Below, one piece after another: positions 1 through 5,190 of a stretch of DNA of 6,259 nucleotides (position 1 is the first letter of the stretch; each line of letters starts with the position of its first letter). The position numbers and the translations under genes were made by a program. A model generated the notes under the pieces. It was not told the origin of the DNA, made no database searches, and saw only the letters and a program-made list of their open reading frames with translations. This DNA is from Cytophagaceae bacterium (lineage in GTDB: Bacteria; Bacteroidota; Bacteroidia; Cytophagales; Flexibacteraceae): assembly GCA_947464365.1 (NCBI GenBank), contig CANHWS010000206.1:1-6259 (forward strand). Reading direction: 5' to 3'.

Positions 1-1020
1 CAGTGCATCGTTCTGGGCGGACTTGCCATTATTTTCATTACCGTTAGTGCCAGCCCAGTCATCGAGTTTGCTATTGGAAGTAACTTGGTCAATATTACTA
101 ACTGTATAGGCCATAGTTTTTGGCGATGACCAAGCTGAGATACCGACCATCAAAAGGCCATAAAGGATCAATAAACCGGCAAAAGCGGGTCGTCTGATGG
201 AGGCAACAGCCACCAAGCCGATCATTACCATCCAGATAACCAGTCCTAAACCATAAAAGCACAGAACCGACGATATCCCGAGTACAAGGGCCAAAGCAAG
301 ACGCAAAAGCCTAGCCCTTGTCCAGCCTAAGGCACTACTTTGGCCAAAGCTGACCAAGTAGAGTGTCGCTACCGCGGCATTAATGATGCTAAGTCCGTGC
401 ATGGCGGTACCGCTACGGCCATAAAACCCGATGAAGGCATCATCGTACTGGTCATTGCGGTTGAGCTGGCTGCTGAGGAACTCAAACAAACCGATACTGT
501 TGTTGACGACCAACACCGTGGTCAGGATGGGCAACAACCACTGATCAAAACTTGCCAATAAAGTCTGCCACTGAACCCTGATGGACTTGGTATCGTGAAC
601 CGCTGTTTGATGTGAACTCTGGCCAACATGGAGGCCAACATGGAGGCCAACATTTGGCAACAACCAGAGGTAAATAAGGCTAAATGCAAGGGTCAGGGAG
701 GTGAAATAATGGGCAGGTAGCCAACCCGTAGTACCGATGGCGGCACCTGTTGATAGCAGTGCTAAGCCGACAAGCAAATACCAAGATTGCCCAAAATGGT
801 GCCTAGTCAACAGTCCTAACCCGAGGGCGACCAAAGGGCACATCCAGATGGCGAGTTGCCTGAAATTGGTTAGTAGGCACAGGATCGTGACCAAAGCCAA
901 AAGCGCGCCTGCTTTTGCCTCTCTGCTATCAACACCACTGTTTGATGGGCCCAAAGGCAATCGCATTAAGATGCTCAGACGTTGGATGGCCGATGTTCTA
1001 TTGGCGTCTATTTGCGGCAT
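1..1020 (-). CDS. O-antigen polymerase/ligase-like polytopic membrane protein, 3' part missing at window edge
   Basis: Reading the minus strand from ATG at 1020 gives 340 codons with no stop before the left edge, so the C-terminus is missing. After a hydrophilic stretch of about 36 residues there are about nine hydrophobic segments, near residues 37-52, 57-72, 80-97, 103-121, 159-178, 204-224, 238-250, 253-274 and 278-297. A hydrophilic, Asn/Asp-rich loop follows from about 300. A motif around residues 198-215 (GFYGRSGTAMHGLSIIN) resembles the Arg/Gly motif before a helix in O-antigen ligase/polymerase proteins. Such proteins join lipid-linked repeat units, or transfer glycan to an acceptor, at the outer face of the inner membrane. 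The divergent neighbour is an initiating sugar transferase, which supports a polysaccharide role. The frame has a stop at 1114-1116, so the start lies at 1020 or at a second ATG at 966. No Shine-Dalgarno sequence is seen. The membrane nature is clear; the family call is from pattern only, and another polytopic envelope protein is possible. Confidence 0.7.
   Translation of the reverse strand, partial: MPQIDANRTSAIQRLSILMRLPLGPSNSGVDSREAKAGALLALVTILCLLTNFRQLAIWMCPLVALGLGLLTRHHFGQSWYLLVGLALLSTGAAIGTTGWLPAHYFTSLTLAFSLIYLWLLPNVGLHVGLHVGQSSHQTAVHDTKSIRVQWQTLLASFDQWLLPILTTVLVVNNSIGLFEFLSSQLNRNDQYDDAFIGFYGRSGTAMHGLSIINAAVATLYLVSFGQSSALGWTRARLLRLALALVLGISSVLCFYGLGLVIWMVMIGLVAVASIRRPAFAGLLILYGLLMVGISAWSSPKTMAYTVSNIDQVTSNSKLDDWAGTNGNENNGKSAQNDAL
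621..653. repeat. 12-bp tandem repeat, about 2.75 copies, inside the membrane protein gene
   Basis: The unit GGCCAACATGGA occurs at 621-632 and 633-644, followed by a partial copy GGCCAACAT at 645-653. All copies are identical. On the minus (coding) strand it encodes a repeated Val-Gly-Leu-His block at residues 124-133 of the membrane protein, in the hydrophilic stretch between the fourth and fifth hydrophobic segments. Twelve is a multiple of three, so changes in copy number would lengthen or shorten the loop without breaking the frame. Confidence 0.9.
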
Positions 1021-1237
1021 CTCGGTTATACTGGTTCGCTTGGGGTTGGATGTTCGGCATAAGGCTGGTGCTCGATGCTTGATCCGACAGGCCCAAAAAT
1101 CCAATTGGAGGGCTTAGCCAGATCGGGATGAAGCCCAATAGTTCACAATATTACTACTAAATCAGATTGTTAGTCTATTTGTCCTTTGCATGGCCACCAC
1201 CATACTTGATTACCGAACTAGTGCATTCGGCCAATAT

Positions 1238-1252
1238 ATAGTTGCTAACTAT
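1238..1252. promoter_or_regulatory. Small inverted repeat overlapping a possible -33 element
   Basis: ATAGTT at 1238-1243 and AACTAT at 1247-1252 are perfect reverse complements separated by GCT. A further GCC at 1230-1232 and GGC at 1254-1256 can pair outside it, but with unequal spacing. The dyad covers the TTG proposed as the -33 element of the promoter for the sugar transferase. It could be an operator for a small dimeric regulator. A six-base arm can occur by chance, so this is only a candidate. Confidence 0.3.
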
Positions 1253-1274
1253 CGGCTTATGTGGTTTATTTTTG
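1242..1274 (+). promoter_or_regulatory. Candidate Bacteroidota-type promoter for the sugar transferase
   Basis: TATTTTTG at 1267-1274 matches the Bacteroidota -7 consensus TAnnTTTG exactly, and TTG at 1242-1244 lies 22 bases upstream. That is inside the 17-23 spacing I recall for this phylum. Transcription would begin near 1281, about 175 bases before the TTG start at 1457. The match is by eye only. The motif is short, and the phylum itself is inferred. Confidence 0.4.
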
Positions 1275-1456
1275 CGGGTTAATAACACCCAAATACTAAA
1301 CCAGGTAGCTCATCGGAGTATTGCTGGCACCAGACCATTGCCCTAATAACCGCAAAAGGCCCCTAAACTGGCCAAATGTCGGCGCTGTAGGCTTGATCTT
1401 AGTCCCGAAAGCAACTCTGTCCTACCTAATTTATTGTTAAATCCGACCACTCGTAC

Positions 1457-2872
1457 TTGATAAGAGGCTACTCAAAATACCTGCGAACTGTCCATCTCCT
1501 GGGGGATCTTTTGCTCATCAACCTATGTTACTTGCTAGCCTGTAGCAATATAGGTGTGCTGACGTTGCCTTTTTGGCTGCAGGACATCCATTTGGTGTTC
1601 TGGATCTACCTCAACGTGGCCTGGTACCTGAGCACGTCGGTTTTGCGGTCTTACGATATTAGCCGCACGGCCAAGACAAGCACCATCCTGAAGGAGCTGC
1701 TGTCTGCCATCCTTGCCCACATCTGTACCATTGCCCTCTTCGTAGTCCTGACGGAGTACTATCAGCTGACGCGAAGCCTGTTGCTGCACTTTTTTGGCTA
1801 TGCAGCCATGGCGTTATTGTTGTGGCGCTTTTCGACTACAGTAGCCCTCCGGATCTTCCGACGCTCTGGCTATAACTACCGTAATGTGGTCATCCTGGGG
1901 TATAACCGTAGGGCGCAGGAGCTAAAGCAGTTCTTCGAATCTTATCCTGAATATGGCTACCGTTTCGTGGGTTTCTTTGACAACCTCAAGGCCCACAAAA
2001 AATCAGCAGATGGACAATTGCAAGAGGTCCCGCTACTAGGCTCCTTGGATGAGGTGGAGCGCTACATCACGCTCAACCAAATTGATGAAGTCTATTATGC
2101 CAACCCTGAGGCTTCGGACAATCCTTACCTGCGCAACCTAGTCAACTTTGCGGACCAACTTGCAGTCAAGGTTAAGCTGGTGCCAGACCTAAGCGGATTC
2201 ATGACGCAGGAAATCAAGGTGGATTTTTATCACCACCTACCGATCATTGCTTTTAGGAAAGAGCCGCTGGAGTACCTACATAATCAATGGCTTAAACGGG
2301 GTTTTGATATTGTATTTAGTGCTTTGGTTACGGTTTTTATCCTGTCTTGGCTGATCCCGATCCTGGGGCTGATCATTAAACTAGATAGCTCAGGGCCGAT
2401 TTTCTTCCGCCAACGGCGTACCGGCAAAGACAATCAAGATTTTTGGTGCCTCAAGTTCCGGACAATGTACAGCAACAAGGAGTCTGATAACTTACAGGCC
2501 GTCAAAGGCGACAAACGGATCACGAAGCTGGGGGCCTTTTTGCGTAAGTCTAACCTCGACGAGCTGCCCCAGTTCCTGAACGTCTTGATGGGCGACATGA
2601 GTGTGGTCGGTCCGCGTCCCCACATGCTGAGCCATACCGAAGCATTTGGCCAATCGGTCGAGAACTACATGGTCCGCCACCTGATCAAACCAGGTATCAC
2701 AGGGCTAGCACAGGCCAAAGGCTACCGCGGCGAGACCCAAACCCTTTGGGACATCAAGAGCCGGGTTCGGGTTGACATCTTTTACATCGAGCATTGGTCT
2801 TTCTACCTAGACCTAAAGGTGATGGCCCTCACCATCCTACAAATGCTGAAGGGCGACGAAAAGGCCTATTAA
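1457..2872 (+). CDS. Polyprenyl-phosphate sugar-1-phosphate transferase (WcaJ/WbaP-like), initiates exopolysaccharide synthesis
   Basis: The 471-residue protein has the full layout of the polyprenyl glycosylphosphotransferase family. Hydrophobic segments lie near residues 13-30, 41-60, 82-100 and 108-130. A Rossmann-like CoA_binding_3 region follows at about 142-265, with VVILGYNRRA at its start. Next comes a hydrophobic segment at about 283-307, and then the bacterial sugar transferase domain to the end. Family signatures in order are KRGFD (280-284), SSGP (311-314), FRQRRTG (317-323), KFRTM (333-337), LDELPQF (367-373), GDMSVVGPRP (379-388) and KPGITGLAQ (411-419). The enzyme moves a sugar-1-phosphate from a nucleotide sugar to undecaprenyl phosphate at the inner membrane, the first step of capsule, colanic acid-like or O-antigen assembly. 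The sugar cannot be read from sequence; glucose or galactose is usual. The start is TTG at 1457, because the frame has a stop at 1427-1429 and no ATG or GTG follows before the conserved N-terminus (RGYSKYLRTVHLLGD). Confidence 0.93.
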   Translation: MIRGYSKYLRTVHLLGDLLLINLCYLLACSNIGVLTLPFWLQDIHLVFWIYLNVAWYLSTSVLRSYDISRTAKTSTILKELLSAILAHICTIALFVVLTEYYQLTRSLLLHFFGYAAMALLLWRFSTTVALRIFRRSGYNYRNVVILGYNRRAQELKQFFESYPEYGYRFVGFFDNLKAHKKSADGQLQEVPLLGSLDEVERYITLNQIDEVYYANPEASDNPYLRNLVNFADQLAVKVKLVPDLSGFMTQEIKVDFYHHLPIIAFRKEPLEYLHNQWLKRGFDIVFSALVTVFILSWLIPILGLIIKLDSSGPIFFRQRRTGKDNQDFWCLKFRTMYSNKESDNLQAVKGDKRITKLGAFLRKSNLDELPQFLNVLMGDMSVVGPRPHMLSHTEAFGQSVENYMVRHLIKPGITGLAQAKGYRGETQTLWDIKSRVRVDIFYIEHWSFYLDLKVMALTILQMLKGDEKAY

Positions 2873-2889
2873 TATTTGTGGCTGGTTTA

Positions 2890-2918
2890 TTGCCTGATGT
2901 TTTCGCCATAGATCTTTG
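2890..2918 (+). promoter_or_regulatory. Possible promoter for the LDH2-family oxidoreductase
   Basis: TTG at 2890-2892 and GATCTTTG at 2911-2918, 18 bases apart, resemble the Bacteroidota TTG / TAnnTTTG pattern with one mismatch in the -7 box. Use of this site would place the transcript start near 2925 and give a leader of about 40 bases before the ATG at 2967. No terminator-like hairpin was seen between the sugar transferase stop and this site, so read-through from upstream is also possible. Confidence 0.27.
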
Positions 2919-2966
2919 GCCAGGATGGTGATAGATCATTGAATTGAATCCCTACCCCACAGCAAT

Positions 2967-4082
2967 ATGTCCGATACCACAGCTTCTAACAGCTCCATAC
3001 CAGCCACACAGTTGGTGCCCTATATGGCACTTGCTGCATTTGCCGAGCAGGTATTCTTGGCAGCAGGAAGCACAGCGGCTTATGCCCGTATCACGGTCCG
3101 GAACCTATTATTGGCAGACTTGCGTGGGGTGGACTCGCACGGGGTGGCCCGGTTAAGTGGCTACTTGCGCCTAGTTGAAGCAGGACGCATCGACCTCAGA
3201 ACAGCAGGTGGTCCCATCCACCAGACACCAAGCACGACCACTTGGGATGGGCAGCGAGGTATGGGCCATGTCGTCGCCCAAAAGGCGATGGAACATGCCA
3301 TCAACTTGGCGGACACAGCAGGCACAGGCTGGGTAGCAGTCAAGAATAGTAACCACTATGGCCTCGCTGGCACCTATGCGATGATGGCGGCCAAACGTGG
3401 CATGATCGGCATCAGCCTTACCAATGCCTCGCCCTTAGTGGCACCAACCTACGGCCTAGATCGGATGCTGGGTACCAACCCCATTGCTGTCGCGATCCCG
3501 ACCATGACCCAGCCAACCTTTGTGCTGGACATGGCCACCACAACAGCTGCCAATGGCAAGCTAGAGGTCTTGCAACGCAAAGGCCTACCTACCCCAGAGG
3601 GTTGGATACAGGACGCAGAAGGGCAGATCACGACTGATGCAAGTGGGGTACAACAAGGGGGGGCTTTGCGGCCACTAGGGGGCAACCCAGCAGGTGCCAG
3701 CCACAAAGGCTACGGCCTTGGCTCGGTGGTGGACATCCTGAGTGGGGTGCTTTCGGGTGCCGGCTATGGGCCATGGGTGCCACCATTTGTTTCGTTTTTG
3801 CCATTGCCGGCCCTGCCCGTTGGCCAAGGATTGGGCCACTTTTTGGGGGCTATGCGGGTAGATGCTTTTATGCCTCAGTCCGAGTTTTTGTCCCGGATGG
3901 ACCACTGGATTAGCAGTATGCGTGGTACTAAAGCCATTGATGGGCACAAGGTCATGATCCCTGGTGATCAGGAGAGGATCTGCCATGATCAGCGTATGAA
4001 AGAGGGTATTCCGCTGCTACCTGCGGTCGTTGAAGATCTACGGAAGATTGGCGCTCAGTTTGGGGTTAGTACTGGGTTCTAG
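2967..4082 (+). CDS. LDH2-family NAD(P)-dependent oxidoreductase (malate/L-lactate dehydrogenase type 2)
   Basis: This 371-residue soluble protein matches the Ldh_2 family (YlbC/AllD, DlgD/YiaK, type 2 malate/L-lactate dehydrogenases), which reduces or oxidises 2-keto/2-hydroxy acids with NAD(P)H in a fold distinct from classical LDH. Visible signatures are DLRGVDSHGVARL at 51-63, with the family's catalytic His at 58; KNSNHYGLAGTYAM at 126-139; LGTNPIAVAIP at 168-178; VLDMATT at 186-192; NGK at 196-198; HKGYGLGSVVDILSGVLSGA at 246-265; and the C-terminal IPGDQE at 331-336. Length is slightly above the usual 330-360 residues, mainly from about 15 extra residues at the N-terminus. ATG at 2967 is taken as the start; no Shine-Dalgarno sequence is seen. 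Substrate cannot be assigned: malate, lactate, ureidoglycolate, diketogulonate and sulfolactate enzymes all share these motifs. It lies 94 bases after the sugar transferase, with no evident functional link. A run of seven G at 3657-3663 keeps the frame open. Confidence 0.9.
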   Translation: MSDTTASNSSIPATQLVPYMALAAFAEQVFLAAGSTAAYARITVRNLLLADLRGVDSHGVARLSGYLRLVEAGRIDLRTAGGPIHQTPSTTTWDGQRGMGHVVAQKAMEHAINLADTAGTGWVAVKNSNHYGLAGTYAMMAAKRGMIGISLTNASPLVAPTYGLDRMLGTNPIAVAIPTMTQPTFVLDMATTTAANGKLEVLQRKGLPTPEGWIQDAEGQITTDASGVQQGGALRPLGGNPAGASHKGYGLGSVVDILSGVLSGAGYGPWVPPFVSFLPLPALPVGQGLGHFLGAMRVDAFMPQSEFLSRMDHWISSMRGTKAIDGHKVMIPGDQERICHDQRMKEGIPLLPAVVEDLRKIGAQFGVSTGF

Positions 4083-4093
4083 TTCATGACTAG
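4079..4093. terminator. Dyad spanning the two convergent stop codons
   Basis: CTAGT at 4079-4083 and ACTAG at 4089-4093 are reverse complements around a five-base loop. The left arm contains the TAG of the plus-strand oxidoreductase (4080-4082), and the right arm contains the TAG of the minus-strand DUF2752 gene (4090-4092 read in reverse). A second small hairpin, CAGAC/GTCTG, follows at 4100-4112. There is no U-tract on either side, so a classical intrinsic terminator is not supported. Any role in stopping the two converging transcripts is inference. Confidence 0.25.
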
Positions 4094-4590
4094 GTTGGCC
4101 AGACAAGGTCTGCAATCAGGATGGCCGTTTTGTATAGGTAGCCCTTCTGCCAGCTGGACCAAAGCAGCCCAGGGGTCGTGACCAGATAGCTCAAGCGCCA
4201 AAAGTGCACCACAGTCACCACCGCCACCACTACGTATGTTACCCACGCCTTACCGTGCCATGGTAGGCGGATTGGGCGGTTTTGGATATATTCTACCACC
4301 AGCCACACCAAAGCCATAACGCCAAATCCGTATGCAATGATGCCTAAGGGATGATGCTCAAGGCTATGCCTCAGGTCCTGATGGGTCAAAAAGCACCATG
4401 ATTTAAGCATGCCACAGCCTGGGCAGGGCATTCCGGTCATGAGTTTGACAGGGCACCAGCTTTGTTTCTCCTCAATGTCAGGCGAAAGCGCCAACATAAA
4501 GTAGGGCAATATCAAAGCGGCTAGGGTAACGGCAATCGCCCCTAGCCGCACTTGACGGAAAGGCCATTGGTGGACCTTAAGGCCGATCAT
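4090..4590 (-). CDS. DUF2752 family small membrane protein
   Basis: The 166-residue protein carries the DUF2752 signature at residues 46-60, Cys-Pro followed by a Thr-Gly-x-Pro-Cys-Pro-Gly-Cys-Gly segment, with cysteines at 46, 56 and 59 and another at 66. A conserved-looking HHP follows at 79-81. Hydrophobic segments lie near 16-36, 82-101 and 117-130, so it is an integral membrane protein with the Cys motif in the first loop. The family has no established biochemical function that I know of; the CxxC-type pair suggests metal or redox chemistry, but this is inference. Its ATG at 4590 lies inside the end of the DUF4234-like gene, overlapping it by 14 bases. The two genes are therefore very likely co-transcribed and translationally coupled. 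It converges with the oxidoreductase, with 7 bases between the two genes. Confidence 0.85.
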   Translation of the reverse strand: MIGLKVHQWPFRQVRLGAIAVTLAALILPYFMLALSPDIEEKQSWCPVKLMTGMPCPGCGMLKSWCFLTHQDLRHSLEHHPLGIIAYGFGVMALVWLVVEYIQNRPIRLPWHGKAWVTYVVVAVVTVVHFWRLSYLVTTPGLLWSSWQKGYLYKTAILIADLVWPT

Positions 4591-4930
4591 AGATTTCGTT
4601 AATGTGCCCTTGCAGAATCATGGCTGATACCATCGGGAAAAAGAATCCCAAGATCAGCAACAAGACACCTTTGTCCTCGAGATGCGGATTACCGATACGA
4701 CGGCCAATCTCTGGCAAGGCCTGCCCTGCCACATAGTAGTAGTACAGGTTAAGTGGCCCACAGCAGCCCGACAAGATCGCTACTGGCTCGGACAGCACCT
4801 CCCGCTCCATTACGGCATTGATGACCTTGGCCATCTTGATGTTCCAGTAGATGAGGTAGAGGCCGCAGGTAATGAAGCCCAGGACTAGCACCAAGACAGG
4901 ATCGTTGCGGAAGTAAGGTATCGGTTTCAT
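4577..4930 (-). CDS. DUF4234-like small membrane protein
   Basis: Starting at ATG 4930 the protein has 117 residues. The N-terminal motif RNDPVLVLVLGFITCGLYLI (8-27), followed by a YW and a basic residue, is typical of DUF4234: a short helix, an ITCG(L/I)Y turn and a polar stretch. A second hydrophobic region lies at about 49-70 (with GCCGPLNLYYYYVAGQ), then a polar GRRIGNP segment, a third helix at about 88-106, and an ILQGHINEIY end like the family's QxxIN tail. Function is unknown. An alternative TTG start at 5047 would add a 39-residue Pro/Tyr-rich tail (ending YPAEPYP); such tails occur in related TM2 and CD225-type small membrane proteins. ATG is preferred because family similarity begins just after it. 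The gene overlaps the downstream DUF2752 gene by 14 bases, and I recall such pairs as recurrent in Bacteroidota, although this is unchecked. Confidence 0.75.
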   Translation of the reverse strand: MKPIPYFRNDPVLVLVLGFITCGLYLIYWNIKMAKVINAVMEREVLSEPVAILSGCCGPLNLYYYYVAGQALPEIGRRIGNPHLEDKGVLLLILGFFFPMVSAMILQGHINEIYDRP

Positions 4931-5190
4931 GGGGTAAGGCTCAGCAGGGTATATGTGGGGGTTAGAGGCTGAATCAGGAACAAGATAGGAAGTGAGTTGG
5001 GGATTTCCTAGTGGGTGGGATATCCCGTTTATAGAATGTCGGTACAAGTTATCCGATTTGAGCTTTGGGGCAAACCGTATAACGCTATCGTCATCTGACC
5101 TAGTAGCATAAAATTATGGCCAACTATCAGTCCCTCCGGATATTCATATTACCTTTAGCTATCTCAAAAATCAATAAAAAAACCAGCAAG
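4931..5190. other. Divergent intergenic region between DUF4234 gene and helicase gene
   Basis: Up to 260 bases separate the two divergent starts, or 185 if the helicase begins at 5116. No exact TAnnTTTG promoter box was found in either direction. TACCTTTA at 5150-5157 is one base off but has no TTG at the right distance upstream. On the minus strand the DUF4234 frame stays open from 4930 back to the stop at 5114-5116, with only a TTG at 5047 as a possible start. The sequence just before 5191 is A-rich, a pattern seen ahead of many Bacteroidota starts. Confidence 0.45.

Larger units (their letters stand above)
1021..1456. other. Divergent intergenic region without a recognisable gene
   Basis: This 436-base stretch separates the minus-strand membrane protein from the plus-strand sugar transferase. 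I found no open frame in it that looks like a protein, and no tRNA or other RNA fold I recognise. It holds a candidate rightward promoter at 1242-1274 and a small dyad at 1238-1252. If that promoter is used, the transferase mRNA would carry a leader of about 175 bases. No convincing leftward promoter was found: CAATATTA at 1146-1153 is one base off the reverse complement of TAnnTTTG, but has no matching upstream element. Confidence 0.6.

Noticed and set aside
737..1117. Plus-strand open frame of 126 codons
   Set aside because: It runs antisense to the membrane protein gene for most of its length. Its product shows no family motif, while the minus frame gives a coherent series of membrane helices.
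1322..1374. Short GGCC and CTGG/CCAG inverted pairs in the leader before the sugar transferase, considered as a riboswitch or structured RNA
   Set aside because: The stems are about four bases with no consistent larger fold and no match to a riboswitch core that I recognise.
3675..3986. Minus-strand open frame of 103 codons
   Set aside because: It lies opposite the LDH2-family gene, whose conserved motifs on the plus strand explain this DNA; the minus product has no recognisable domain.
4100..4112. Hairpin CAGAC-AAG-GTCTG as an intrinsic terminator
   Set aside because: The stem is only five bases, no T-tract follows on either strand, and it lies inside the coding end of the DUF2752 gene.
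5116..5190. 25-codon N-terminal extension of the helicase from ATG 5116
   Set aside because: It is in frame and possible, but the extension has no similarity to DUF4011 openings and its last part is A-rich like a leader. It was kept as an alternative start only.
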